A stretch of DNA of 64,000 bases, from the NCBI GenBank assembly GCA_028095005.1, contig CM051462.1, positions 231,030,473-231,094,472 on the forward strand, given 5' to 3'. The notes beneath the pieces are model-generated. The model made no database searches. It worked only from the letters and a program-made list of their open reading frames with translations, and was not told where the DNA came from. The position numbers and the translations under genes are program-made. How positions within the stretch are numbered: the first letter of the stretch is position 1; every line of letters starts with the position of its first letter. The stretch comes from Rhynchospora pubera (Eukaryota; Streptophyta; Magnoliopsida; Poales; Cyperaceae). Positions 38,921 through 52,277 of this stretch are shown one piece after another.

Positions 38921-39684
38921 TGTTGTTGGTCTTAACTTAGGCTTAAACTTTAACTCCCATTCTTGGTCTGAAACACCTAATTTCAACCTTCAATATCTCT
39001 TATAAATCCTAAGTTTTAACTCTCATTTGTTAGTTTAGGGTTTATAAGTTTACTTTTCTAACTTATAGAATAACCAAAATCTCCCGATTATAGGAAAGAT
39101 ATGCCTCCCGGCTCAAAATTAGTTTCACATCCCGGTTACTACCTATCCTTTTATGTGCAATTAAGAATTAACTCGAGTTTAGGGGTTTCGTTACCAATTT
39201 TTTAGACAAGGCGTTTAATCTAACAGGTATAAACCTTCAAGTCAAGCAATTCAAAACCACAAATTCAGCAATAAACTCAAGAAAGACAAAGCAAATAGAA
39301 AAGATATAAACTAATTAAACTTCACTACCAAGTAAAGGTTCCCTACAATTATCTCTAACAACAATCTAAGCTAGACAAGACATAGAATCATTACAAAACT
39401 AAGGTTTCTTCGAATAAACAAAGAAGAGATAAAAAGAAGAGATAAAATACAACAAATAAATTTCGATTCCTCTCTTCTTCCTCATCCTTCGAACAGCTCC
39501 GTCTCCTTTTGAGTGGACCCGCTTGGAACTGGTATGTTCCATTTCTGTTCCATTCCATCTAACATAAATAATTTCAATTTCGTTTTCGTTCGGTTTCGTA
39601 AAACAGAACGGTTTTCCGTTTCGTTAGCTGTTCCGTTCAGAATTTTTTATTAATTTCGGCCTATTTTAGTCATTTTTTTTGGAT
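38921..39684. other. degraded repeat-like DNA after the outer Copia element
   Basis: No gene. The sequence has the AT-rich, A-run texture of old LTR remnants, similar in character to 19011-20856 on the other side of the outer Copia element. The two may be halves of one older repeat, but I could not align them convincingly. Confidence 0.3.
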
Positions 39685-40066
39685 GGGCTAAAATCAGCCA
39701 CGACTTACGGATGCAACCGTCAGCTACGACCAAATCTCAATTTTCGAGATTCTAACAGTCGATCTGAACCGTTCAATGTGTTCTCCATATTAAAATCTCA
39801 GTGGAGACCAAATTTTACGTTTTCTGATTTTATTTACTATTTTTTGAGATTTTTAAAAATCATAGTTATTGAAGGGTCTAGAATTGTTTAGATTAAGAAT
39901 TTTGTAAAATACCAAACAAATACTAAAAAATTTTAGAAAAATATAAAATTTTATCTCCAACGAGATTTCAATATGGAGGACATATTGAACGATTCGGATC
40001 GACTATTAGAATCACGAAAATTGAAATTTGATCGTAGCTGACGGTTCCGTAAGTTGATTTTAGCCC
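39685..40066. mobile_element. foldback-type MITE, 382 bp
   Basis: Two arms of about 110-120 bp are inverted copies: the left arm starts GGGCTAAAATCAGCC and the right arm read in reverse starts GGGCTAAAATCAACTTACGG. They share CCGTCAGCTACGA, AATTTTCG and TCGTTCAATATG-like blocks. A loop of about 150 bp separates them. T-rich flanks hide any target duplication. The arms would form a long imperfect hairpin. Confidence 0.8.
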
Positions 40067-40164
40067 AATTTTTTTTTTTTGATAAATAGAATCAGAAACG
40101 AAAATAAAAACGCTTCCGTCAGCTGTACGAAACGGCACACTTTTACAGCCCTAATTCGGCCAGT

Positions 40165-40175
40165 CGGGTCGCACG

Positions 40176-40207
<32 letters not shown>

Positions 40208-40262
40208 GCCTAGGTTTCGCACTCTTTCCAATCCCCGGAAGCGCCGACGGATCAAAGATAAG
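40165..40262 (+). other. probable 5' non-coding exon of the single-DUF6598 gene
   Basis: A CT microsatellite (about 40172-40206) is followed by GC-richer leader sequence ending ATCAAAGATAAG before a GT donor at 40263. The next acceptor is near 40649. CT-rich leaders of this kind are common in plant 5' UTRs. Confidence 0.4.
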
Positions 40263-40687
40263 GTCTTTCTCTTTTTCTTTTTGTTTCTCTTCTTTGTTTC
40301 ATCCGATAGGTTTTGATTTCCGACTTCTTTTTTCTTTTCTTTTTCTTTTTTGTTTGTTTGGGTTATTAACGGCTGCTATTTAGGTGAATGTCTGGCGCTT
40401 TATTGTTCAAATACTCTTCTTTTCCATCGAACAGCACCCACTATTGCTAAGAACCTGACCAATTTCTGTTTTCTGTCGGAATTAGGATTTGGGTTCCTCG
40501 TAATTAAATTTGTGTTCCTTTTGATGGAACCGTGATATGTTGGGATATCTTTGTAGTTTGATAGGTTCTGAGGACAAGCAGTTCAATTTCATGTAATTCA
40601 ATTTAATTATAGTGAAATTAGGGTTTTAACTTAATGATATTTATACAGGCAGGTGGTGCTGGCTTAAAACCCATCAACCTAGAAATA

Positions 40688-41844
40688 ATGTCCATCCTAG
40701 ACATAAAAGCGGGCCATCCAGAGGAGGCTCAAGTCGATTTCTCCACATCCACAGAGTGTGTACCACGCTCTTTTCTTTTTAGAATCATATCCCTCGTTTT
40801 TTTAAATTGCAGTAGGCTCAAGTTCGTTCTTTTTCTAAACAAAAATAATATTAACTCCTAACAGAAAAGGATAGATTTGTTGCAAAAGTAGAAAAAGAGG
40901 GGGGGGGGGGATCGAGGGGTGAAAGAAACTGTTAGCCTAATTGAAAAACAAAAAGCAAGGAAAAAGAAGGAATTGTGTTTCTCTCTTATATATTGAGATG
41001 CTGAAGTATATTTGTTGTGCAATCTTGGTCTGACAGAAGTGAGATGATCAAGAAGCGTGCTCTCGTGGAGGTGTTCAGCATTTGTTACATCGGAGAAGAA
41101 CGAGCCACTGCAAAAGAATATATCCATGGAGTTATCTTCCTTAAAGCGTCCAACAGAAAATATGCTATCTATCAAGATCGTGGTGATGGAGAGCCCTCCC
41201 ATATCAATTCAGAAGGTGACTTCATTCTTACTGATGCCGAATGCCCTGTAGAGGTAGATGATACACTCATTATCTATCCACGGTTGTTCAGCATAATATG
41301 TATGTGTGATTGGAGAATAACAGTGACTCTGTGGCAAAGGTCACCAACAGACGTGTTCATGGAAAAGACATTTGAAACTAAACATGGCCTCATGAGGGTG
41401 AACTTTGCGGTCTACAGTGATGGACTAGAGGCTAAGTTGGAAGTTTCTTTTCGTAATTTTGATCTAAACAAGTGGCAGGAAAGAGACGAGCCCATTCAAA
41501 TATATGGGACAATTAAAGGCTCTAATAGTGTTGTTAATCATTCTGAGGCTAAAAGCACATTTTTTGACCACATCACCAGTCAGGAGTGTATCACTATTGA
41601 TCCTCGATCGCTCAACAATGCTAAGATTACACTCCCTCTATCGAAGAGCTTGATTGTAATTCCAAGGGAGTCGATCTTGTCTGTTGAAACCAGCCTCTAC
41701 ATTCATCGTGCTATCAGAGATGAACCAATCAGCACTGATTCTTTTGTGTTTCTCCCTAGTCCGGGTTCCAGCTCCACTCTTGAACAGAAGACTTTAGTAG
41801 GCGACCTTGGCACAATCAATGTTAAGATTACTTGGTCAAATTGA
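40688..41844 (+). CDS. single DUF6598-domain protein
   Basis: Two coding exons, 40688-40755 and 41037-41844, join in frame across GT-AG borders (291 residues plus stop). The first 23 residues are a short polar leader. The remaining about 260 residues are one DUF6598 domain: RALVEVFSICYIG at the start, MRVNFAVYSDGLEAKLEV in the centre, SEAKSTFFDHITSQE and LPLSKSLIVIPRESIL, and INVKITW at the end. The order and motifs match the first domain of the double protein at 13912-16520, so both derive from one family. No signal peptide is present. The molecular role of DUF6598 is unknown; it is also the C-terminal module of cereal JIP60. A longer 5' exon could change the start. Confidence 0.82.
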
Positions 41845-43067
41845 TGGATTTCTTGTTGTTTTCTTATTTTATTTGAACTTGTCCTTTGTTTTGTCGACAG
41901 CAAACATTGTCAACTGTCTTTAGTTTTTCAATTGGCTGTTTTGTAAGAGTTTCTCATATCATAGATGCCCTATGTTATTTTTCTGTGCTTGCTTTGGTTT
42001 CAGTTAGTTTTATCTACAGCTTTCTTCCTTATGTGCACTTACTCATATGATAGTGTTTCTCTCTGTTATTCAGTTACTTGGACTTGTTCACAAATTATGC
42101 CCTCATAAGCTGAATACACTGGAAATTTTTCTTATGGTATATCTACAGCCACGCTGGAAATAGTTTTTTCTTGCTTTTTTGAATTTTAATGATGTCAGAA
42201 GTTTTTTTCATGTGATTATCATTGAACTCGCTTCCTCTTTTTTTATTTTGTGGTTGTAAAAAAAAAAAAGAAGTGGTATGTACTGTTTCCAATCCTTGCT
42301 GAAATTCTGTGCATATAATTTGGAAAATTTGATCCATGTTAATTTGGTACTGATAATTTGAATTTGAAATGATAGAGTTCTACCTAGATAGCCTCTATCT
42401 AGTATCTCTAGAAAAGAAAATTTGAAATGATAGAGATCAAAATTACGACCTAAATTGGATAGATATATCCTCACCGAAATGAATGATAGAGATCAGCTTT
42501 ATATCTATTGTAACGTTCCTCCAACAAAGGGTTAGGGTAAATGGACACCAGTGCTCATCAAAATACACCCATTGAATGTCCTTCATTAGAGTTCGTGCAA
42601 AAAATTTGGTGCTTTTTTCAAATAGATTATATTTAATAACCAAGTTTCACCAGACTTTTGATCAATGATGAAACAATTTTCAACCAACAACAAATTTGAT
42701 TTTGTACCCAACCTATTAGATGTTAAAGCCCATTGGTGGAAATATCATGGCACTTGCTTCTACAACAAGGTGAAAACACCTTTAAATCATATAAAAGATA
42801 TTTTAACTGAACTATATTCTATGTCAGAATTTGGTTGAAATCTCTTTTTCTAGAAGATGTCATATGTTTCGCTCTCTTTTTAAATCATAAGCATTAATGT
42901 GCTTTATTTTCTGGCATAAAAAATGGCCCCTTTTCATTTTAATCATTTCTATTAAGAGATTTATTCTATTCTGTAATGCTTATTTATTTACCACAATAAA
43001 TGAAACACACAATATCAGTTTATGTTTCCCTTCAAATTAAACATTCTGTTCAGTGCATTTATTGTAG
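41845..43067. other. gene-free stretch
   Basis: Starts with the T-rich 3' UTR of the DUF6598 gene. I see no further gene or element. Near 42376-42490 short direct repeats of ATGATAGAG occur. Confidence 0.4.
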
Positions 43068-43220
43068 CTGCTGATCTGATTCTATGGAGGAACAAGTTTC
43101 AGCCTCAGCACTTGGTGGGTCCACACTTGTCTGGTTTTTGTTTGAACCGCCTATCTGATACTTATGGTCCACTGCTTCATCATGTCCCTTTGCAGGCCTT
43201 TTCATCTATTCTAAGGTGTT
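43068..43220 (+). pseudogene. relic of a reticulon-like (RTNLB) exon
   Basis: After an acceptor (TTATTGTAG) the translation gives AADLILWRNK, then after a frame slip SASALGGSTLVWFLFE, then a stop and further decayed hydrophobic sequence. WRNK followed by a SASxLGG/WFLFE hairpin is the signature of the plant reticulon homology domain, an ER-membrane shaping protein. A frameshift at about 43100 and the in-frame stop show that it is dead. No other reticulon exon is recognisable nearby. Confidence 0.6.
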
Positions 43221-46200
43221 GACCTTTGTCTGAAGAAAGGTAGTGCTCCTGCTCATTCTACTCCTTCATTTAGGTAAATTCATTTTTACTTTCTACTATA
43301 TTGGTAACACTACACTACTAATGTCAGTTTGACAATATTTTGCACTAAAGTAGTTTGTGAGTGTCTATTGTTACTTGTCTTAATTTTTTTTTTTTAAAAA
43401 AAAGCTTGCTTACGTGTTCTTTTATATTCCTTTCGCAAGCAACAGCATATATAAGTTTAAATTCTTCAATTGATTGGCAGATTGCGTCTTTTGTTGCATT
43501 CTAATGAAACCTGATAAATAAATAAAAACTGAAGGTCCTTGTTGTAAAAAGGTATGAGCTACTAGTCAGACATGGGAATTAGAAACATATACATTTGGTG
43601 TTTCGTGAGGTGCACGTGAGTTACTGTGGAAAGAACAGTTCTGCAATTGTGGCCGTCCGTCAGCGCCTCTTCATCTTGGCCGTTCGATTATGCCTGGGAG
43701 CGCTCCTTGCTTTTTCCCACGCCTCGTCTCTTTTGTCCTGTTCGGACGTGGCTCACCAGTACGAATGCCATTTTTCCGATTTAGGTCACCTGCTCTCTCG
43801 CTTTTCCCTTTCTGTGTTGTCGATCGCTGGGTGGCTGCCTATGCTCGACAGAACGTGGTTGCGCACGTTAGCTCCGCTTCGATGGGTTCGTTGGTCTGCG
43901 CGCCGTGCTCCTCAGGTGATGTATTTTTTTCGCTCTGAGTTTGGTGTACTGGTCCTGTCTTATTTGGGAATTACAAGTTGCCTTCATGTTTGTCTCATTT
44001 CGCTTCTTATGCGCTGCCCTGCCTGTCATTGCTCCTTTCTGTACCATAGTTAGAACAGATCGCATATTCGCATGGATATATTTAATGAAAATGGAATTCG
44101 AGGTCGAGGATGTGTATCTGGTGTAGATGGGGGGTTACTCTTTGGAAGAATGGAGGTAATTTTTTTGTTTAGGCTTGCGGCTGATTAATTTTGGCAAAAT
44201 TGCAATTTCGTTCTTGGCAAAATTCGAAAAATCTGTTCTGTTCCTATTTTCTCCTATCGTATAAGATTTTGGTTCACTTTTGGCCTAATTTATCCTATTT
44301 CCTTCTTGCTTATAGCTATGCTGGTTGGAATTGAGGTTCAGTGCCAATATCAAGGTCCCCAAGGTGCAATGAGTGGATTAAAACCTATTTTGATGGGTTT
44401 GTCATTTCCCCTATTAGCTATTAGCAAAATTAGTAAACGATGATTTGCTATGTGGTATTATAAATTTGGCTTAGTTAAGAAAAGCTTTTTTCTCATTGTT
44501 TAGTTTTTGTTCATTATGTCATGTCACAATAAATTTGGGATTTTTGAGAATATGTTTTTGTTTTTCTGTAGGCAATAATTGTCTTGAAGCCAATGAATTT
44601 GGAGGATTCTTCAACAAATTTCATGCATGTCCTGTTGGTGCTGGAATTCATTTCCTGTATTGATTCTGAGAACTAAATTTTCTATTTTATTATGTCACTT
44701 TGTTAATAATAAAAATTAAAAAGGAATCATATCTTCAGTTACTAACATTTGTGTTTATAGAAATTCTGCTTAATTTTCTATATTATTATGATGCTCCTAA
44801 GGAGTTATCCATGATCATATTTTCAGTCTCTATGGCTCCGCACGGTCAATGCGACGTGGCTGCCTTGGTCTGGTCCGGGCAGATGGGATTTGTGCTCGCG
44901 GTGCTGTGCTCCACGCTCTCATCTTCCCTTTTGCCGCTCTTTTGGTCCTGCTCCAATTCCATCCGAGACATAAAAGATCTTCATCGATCACGCCTTGCCT
45001 TATATTTTCTTGATCAACGTTGCTCCTCTATTTTTTTCTTCATGTGCTTAGTTGTTGTTTGGTATGTTCTTTTCTTTTCTTTTCTTGCTCATTGTTGTGG
45101 TCCCCTAATTGTGAATTGTAGGTTTCATAGTTCTTTGTCAGTTTCTTTTTTTTTCTGTCTGCAATAGTTTTAGGGTGTGGTCTACCAATTACCAGATTAG
45201 GGGCTTCTCATTAGGAGTTATCTATTATGTATTTAGTTACATGATTTGTTTTTTTTCCTTTCACCATTGTGAACTGCAGTGAAGGAATCATGAAATTACA
45301 ATCTCATGTTTACACTTTGTGCATTTTGTATGAAACTACACCCTCCTATTTACAAGTTGTGCATTTTGTGGTTTGTTAGAAAATTATTTCTTTTGTATGC
45401 TTATTTTAACTTGCACTCAACCAATTGTTGGATCACAAATCCAGCTCACCGCCAGTTATTAGTATAGTGCAATTCAAATTAAAAGCAAACCTGAGTACCT
45501 AATCTGATGCTCAATTGTATATCTTTAATAATGTCTTTTAGATAGCTGTAATCACCTATTTGCAGCATCTTTACATTGTTCATAAATGGGAGCTCAATTT
45601 GAAAAAGTTATTCAATGTCACTCATTTCTGCATTTTGTTGTTCATTTTTTATATGACTTTTTAGAACAAGTTTTTTTTTAAAAATAATTGGTGAAGAAAA
45701 TGATTGATAAATTAAAAAAAATACTAAGGTTCTCTTATAGTTACATTGCATATCCTCTTTAATAATTAACTCTTTATTTTTCACAGATCATGAGTTGGCT
45801 CAATCTGGTCCCATAATTTGGGTTCTAACAAGAATTATGATGGAGATGGTAATTAAATTTGGGTCTTTTTCAAAATAAATTATGTATATCACTATATAAT
45901 ATAGTGTTTGGTATCAGTGAGTAGGTTGATTTATATTTTCCAATGTATTTGCATATCTATAAGGAATTTATGGAAGTTTAAGAAAAGAGATGAATTTTTT
46001 ATCCATCGTGTTTGGATTAAAAAAAATTGTTAACCAAGTGTTATACAAATTTGGCATTTTAAAGATGATGGAGGCACCAAACTATGATTTTAAAGAGGAT
46101 GTTGGAGATTCACCAAACTAATTTAGAGAAGATGGACATTTGCTTCTCCATCTCTCCTTTTTAAAGAGGGTAAAACATTACAATGGTGCTCTCTAGCTAG

Positions 46201-49117
46201 GATTATTCTTTACTTCTATTTTCATCCAATGACAGTCCTATTTAATCAGACCAATGACAGCTCTATTTCGTCTTAGGCAAGTGTGGAGGAGAGGACTCGA
46301 TGCTAGAGACATAGAGTGGGAGGATGATGGGAAAATAAGCCATGGAAGGTTCCTTATCTTCATTCATAAGTAATGGTAAAAATAAACTCATCTCTAGATT
46401 ATATTTTTTATTGATGGAGTAGCTGGAAAGTTACGGGACAGTAATTTTTAGATGACAAGGGTAAATTGGGAATAATATAGAAACACAAATTGATCAACTG
46501 TAAAAATAATATGAAGAAGTCTGTATATATCTCTGATATGGAGATATAAGGCTTCTATCCGCAAAATGACTTATATTTCTTTCATATTTTGTAATATTTT
46601 GGATTTGTTTCTAAAACGAAATAGGGTGGTCAATACCTTAATTTTTAAGAGGTACAAGACCACATGGTATAAAATGACAACATTCTTAAAATTGTATATT
46701 ATTATTTCTTCTTAATAACTTGATAGTCCTTCAGTTCCATGTTCTATATAGAAATTGTATGTGCTGATATAACACCATAATAGTATGTATATTATGTAAT
46801 CGTCATGGCAAGCATCATGATTCAGATTCTGGCATGCTGATAATTTTAAATATAAAATTATCTTTTTGCTATGTGATTTCTATCCAATTTGGTTGTGTTG
46901 ATGCATAATTGTGCTGCCAGTATATACTGATGTAGAAGTGGTTTGGAGTTGCTAATTTCATCAAATTGAAATTCAGTTATACTGGCATTAGTTGTAAAAT
47001 GATTTAGCAGTATTTGGATGAACTGTGTTTAGACGGCTATCCTCCTTAATTACATTATAAACTTTTTGTTTGTTGATTACAAATTATACTTCACCTTTTA
47101 TGGCAATATTCTGTTCTGATGATAGCTCCATAAGCTAACAAATAGAGTAGAAAATAGTTCTAATTTTTTTTTCACTATAAAAAAAATTATATTGTTTGGC
47201 TTAGATAAATAACTTTCTGAGTAAATAGATTTTTCCTGACATATCTTATTTATTTCGTTATGGGACTATAGGTCTGTTCCATAGGTTTTGATAATGGAAT
47301 GAAAGTGCCTATATAAGTTTCATCATTGGATATATAACATTAAATTGAGCATAAATATTAAGGTAAAAGTAATTTGTTTAAAGAATACTCGGATTATCAC
47401 GTATATTTTCAACGCTATTCTCACTTTTTTTTTTAAATAATGCTATCTATAATTCTAATTCTTATTTCTCATTTTTTCCAACGTCACTTTCCAGTGTTGC
47501 TGTTTTGGATTTGTAAGTTGATTTTTCAGATAAATCTTCGCCCTTTTTAAAACTCCAGTATCAATTTTCTTATATCATTTTGTCTTTAGAATCCCTCTGT
47601 CAGGTATGAAGAGTCTCACTGCAACCATGCCGGAGTAGAAAAAGAAAAGGACGGGGTTCAATAAAGCAATTGTCATATTTAAGTAATCTCAAGCTCTGTG
47701 CATATCATATGGAGAATTAGCAAATAGTGAACAAAGGTATTGACTTATGATTGATCTATTAGCATGGTATAACATATTGAGCATTCTGCTCCATTTTGCA
47801 ATAATTTTTTACTTTGTTTTTTTGTGTTATTTGGCATACTGCAATAATTATACTATATCATGACTGCACTGTTAGCAATAATACAGGCGCCTTTTAGTTG
47901 GACTGGGGTCATTATAGTAATGACTCATTATTAGCTATTAAAAGAAACATAAAAGGATCCACAACTTGCATATAACCTTGAGAAACAATAATGATGAGCT
48001 GATTTTGAGTTGCATGCTGTCAAGTGGATCATGTTTATGCTCTTTTGGCAATGTCTCATAATTTTTTGCCGTTTCACCAATTTTTAAGAAAATTAGAAGT
48101 TAATTTCATCACCGTTAACAAGCAGTAATGGGTATGGCCTGCTATTAGATATATTTTCAATGTTGGTGGAGGATTTATATCGGTAATGTCATAGCAGCTG
48201 AGCTGTCGACCCACGGTATGCATGCGTAGGCTTCTTTGAGTGGTGTATGCTTGATCGCAACAGATCAAAAAAGCAGTTGATCATTTTTATCATAGATTTT
48301 AACTTTTCTTTTGTTGATTGTTTTACTTTTCTATGGATGTGCCATTTAATACTACCTAAAGATGAAGGAAATCGAGGACGAGAACAACAGTTTGTGTATT
48401 TGTTGTTCAACTGAGATTTTGTTAAATAAATAGCACTTGATTTTTTTTTTGTTTTCTTCTTGCAAACAAATAGAACAACAGCTCAATTTGACTTACACTT
48501 TCCCTTATTTTGCCTTTTTTTTCAGCTAAATTTTTTATTGTGTCTATTTTTTAGCCTAGAGGAGATATATGACAAGACATATCAGATGTTGTCCTCCTAT
48601 TCAAGCAGGGGTGCATATTTCTTTCTCATCTGATATGATCATTGGATTTCTTTTCCTTTTGGTTAATTGATTATGTTGGGAATATGCAAGCTGCAGATTA
48701 GATATAGCTGTTCTTGATTTTTGCTGGTAAGTTCTGGCATTTAAAAGAAAAAAAAAAGGCACCATATTACTATATAAGTACCAATTTGTCTATAATAGTG
48801 TGTTGCTGCCATACCAAATTATATGTGCTATAAAATTTTAAGAAACAAAGAAATTGCACAACTCAGATTCCAAAACATTCATACTTATTTTGTCTTTTTT
48901 GAAGGAACATTAAGTGACTTGAGTTTTGCTTTGCAAATTGTTTATGGCTATATTGAGAAGTATAATACGGTACAATGACATATAATAGGATATAGATATA
49001 AATTAATGTTTGATAGAAGCTATTTTACAACAGAATTGAAAGGCCTGTCCTTTATGATTTCGCAGTCGACCAACTCATTAGGAAATCGTTTTGCCACATA
49101 TTCAGATTTGGAATGCA
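43221..49117. other. long gene-poor, T-rich region
   Basis: Very AT-rich DNA with intron-like texture. Two GC-richer islands stand out: 43595-44053 (an open frame of about 150 residues closing near a possible donor at about 43917) and 44834-45000 (contains CGACGTGGCTGCC and ends CT-rich). Both look like exon or leader sequence, but neither matches a family I know. A short exon-like piece near 48557-48607 reads LEEIYDKTYQMLSSYSS between plausible splice sites; I cannot assign it. No rRNA or tRNA gene is seen. Confidence 0.35.
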
Positions 49118-49118
49118 T

Positions 49119-49144
49119 CGCGCAATGCGCGAGAATAGAACTAG
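49119..49144 (+). mobile_element. Helitron-like 3' terminus
   Basis: CGCGCAATGCGCG forms a perfect 5-bp stem hairpin, then nine bases, then CTAG immediately before T. A short GC hairpin about 10 bp before CTRR with insertion at a T is the defining 3' end of Helitrons. The 5' TC end is not identified, so the extent of the element to the left is unknown. Confidence 0.5.
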
Positions 49145-52100
49145 TGATAATAAGTTAATAACTGATCGTACTTATTGTAAAACTACAATCTCTGCATGAA
49201 CTTCCATTTTACTTTCTTTTTACAAATGCTAATTGTGGGAATTGAGGTTCTTTTAGTTACTGATACATATATCATGTTGCTATATGATTATTACGTCTTG
49301 CATTAATTTTTTTTTAAATATCATTAGTGTGGTTCTATCATTTTGAGAACTTCAATAACATATCGAATATTTTCAATTGAGATATTTGTTTATCCATATT
49401 TTATCGTTTTTGCCTTACAAGGTAGGAAGAAGCATGCAGTGCGTGAAATTGGAAGGCACAAAGGGGTCACATCATTAATTTCATAGCTATTTCTCAAATG
49501 AGAAATTTATCTTGTTTTTTTTTTTTTTTTTTTTTTTTTTTGTCCTGGTGAAATAGAGGCTACCTAGCTATTTTCATGTTGCTACTGTCTGCATGTGTTC
49601 ACCAGTTCTGAAGCCCTCGGTCTCGGTGGCCACCAAAATGCGCATAACCGGATTTACGAGGTTTTTGAGTACCGTGATATAATCATATAAATGTCAGGCC
49701 AACGTTTCTGGTCATGGGAGTCAGTACACCTAGGTTCGAGGAGCCGGTGCAACCTGGTGTAGCCGTGTAGGTCTAGGGTTGATGTGTCACAGCAAAGAAG
49801 GTGGTGGGCCCGGTAGAGGTGATAACTCGGTTGAAATTGAAGAGGAGCCCAAGATTAATTTGACCTCACGTTTGTAGACTTGTAGTGTTGGAGTAGAACA
49901 TGTGTAGCCTAACTTGAAATGTTGTTGCCTTGTAATAACAATAATTAAATTAATAGCCTTTGGTGTAGACAAAATAATAATAATATAAATATAAACTAAT
50001 TATTATTATGTAACACTAATAATAAGAATATATAGTAAAATAATATTTTATAATATTATAGTAAAATAATATTATTAATAAAAAAGTTTCCATTGATGTC
50101 TGTTCAAAATTTTTAATAATAATGATATGGAATTGATCTCATTGATATTTAAATATAAAAAATAATATATTTGCTAACCAAATACCTATTTTATCTTTAG
50201 GATATGAATATATGATCAACGAGTCCAACTTTTTTTTTATTTTCTAATACACAACAAAGATGGAGCGTTCATGACAGCCATCAGCTATGTTTCATTTTTA
50301 TTAGTTCTAATCTAGCGCGTTGCGCGATTCATTTCTACCTGAAAATGTTATGAAACGGTATTTTAATGAGTGCGAATATGGTATGGAATTTTTGCAAATA
50401 TAGCTAAAAAATCACTATGTGAAGTGCTTAATTAATGGAAACTATATGAAAAGTTCAACTCATCTTCCCTTAAATATGGTATAACGTAATAAAGCATCTA
50501 AAATAATAAAAATGATAAGAGAAGTTTTTAAAATATTATCAATTAACCACCAAAAACAATACAGATTGAAAGATATTAGATATCAATCAGAAATATTCGA
50601 TCCTTTGACCCAATTGAAAAAAAAAAATTCTAATGAGGCTTGACCCCCGCCCCCCCCCCCCCCAAAAAAAAAAAAAATTTCTTCAAAAAAAAAATTATAA
50701 TGAGATCTTATCTTCATACACATCAAATAATCATGCGTCCTAATTAATTTTTATTCAGCACAAAAGAAAACCAAAATACAACATAGATGAAACGCCAAAT
50801 GTGAGAAACAGAGGAGAGGCAGATGGAGCAGCACAATTGCACTTGACCTGATCTCAAGCTTTTATTTTTTGTGTTCCTCTGACCTGAAATCAAATTAATT
50901 CAGTCATCAATGAGCTTTGTTACAATAATCCAACCAAGTTTAAATCTAATAACCTAAAGAAATTGAATTTTAATTGATGGGTTGATGGCACTCAAGCACT
51001 CACTATTAGCAGCTTGAAGGTCAAAAATGGAAACAATATTAAATTTTAGACCAAACATTCACTATTAGCAGCAAATGGTGAAAGCAAACTGAATAAAAAA
51101 GAAACACAAAGAAAAGAGGATTTCTATCATGAATCAAGTCGACTCATATTATTAGCCGTCTTAGTAATTAACCAAACAAATTAATAATTTGTTCATTAAA
51201 CAGATTGTGTAAGGAACAACTAAGAGGAGTATTATCAGTATTACTTGGAGCAAATTGCAGATATGCAAAAATAACCCTATACATTACTAAATCATAACAC
51301 GAACTACAGTATACAATGTATGTATCGTCCTTCTGATAATAATAACATTTTAGACCAAACACTAACTATTAGCAGCATATGGTGAAAGCAAACAGAAAAA
51401 ATCTTTCCAGGACAATTGGTCATAGTTGGGAAAAAGCACTTACTTATCAATAATATTTAGGATCTGGCTAAGTTTTTTGAGTGCTTAATAGAAAGGGATG
51501 GAATCATTAATTCTGCTTATAGTTAAATTCGAAATATACAATTAAAAAAAATACTTGCAGTTAAAATAAATAATAAAAAAAAATTAAGGTTAAGTTTTAT
51601 TAATTGCAAGGCAGTCGTAAAATATGCAATGAAGAGATGTTTAAACCTTGTAAGGTGATTGCTTTACTGATTACTGCTACAAAATAGTAATCAATCAAAG
51701 AACACCAGACTCCCAGAAAACACCCTTCCCTCCCTAATTTTATTCATATCAGAAAAGTCACAAATTACATGGAGAATGAAGGCTACATATATCCTACACA
51801 GACAAACAATCCTTTCTATTTATGCGCCTCCTATTAATTCTATGAAATCTGAAATACACCATTCCTTTTTTAACCTGAATATACTTTCTATAATGCAAAG
51901 ATAGCAAATAAAGAAAAGATTACACAGAACACTTTCTATATGCGTACTGGTAGAGACCTTACCAGTATCGCATTCTCACAATTACAGCATAAAGTAAAGA
52001 GGAGGTAGCAACAGCTTTATCTTCATTCAATAATTGTCGTCTTCCAACTGAGTTTGCCTAGCTCATAGATGAAATTCTAGAAAAATGAAGAATTAATTAA

Positions 52101-52185
52101 TAAAACTGAAAGTGATCCAAAACCAAACTTCTAGATTTACAACTCATTAGAACTAAAAAAATTATCAATTACATACATTATATGT
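49145..52185. other. gene-free stretch
   Basis: Contains a T run of about 30 at 49514-49543, a moderately GC-rich patch at 49600-49870 of unknown origin, a C-run/A-run junction at 50650-50680, and the second Helitron-like end. No gene is supported. Confidence 0.4.
50301..50326 (-). mobile_element. Helitron-like 3' terminus, opposite orientation
   Basis: On the minus strand CGCGCAACGCGCT forms a small GC hairpin, followed by AGATTAGAA and CTAA before T. It is the same design as the end at 49144 but pointing the other way, so its element would extend to the right. Its 5' end was not found. Confidence 0.45.
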
Positions 52186-52277
52186 AAGGAGGCGTAGCTA
52201 GGATTTTATGTAAGGAGGGTCCATAATTTTTTTTTTATATATATATATATATAGAGGAATGATATACTACACTCTGA

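Noticed and set aside
49720..49770. tRNA or SINE B-box-like string GGTTCGAGGAG
   Set aside because: No A-box at proper distance, no cloverleaf, and no poly-A or target duplication.
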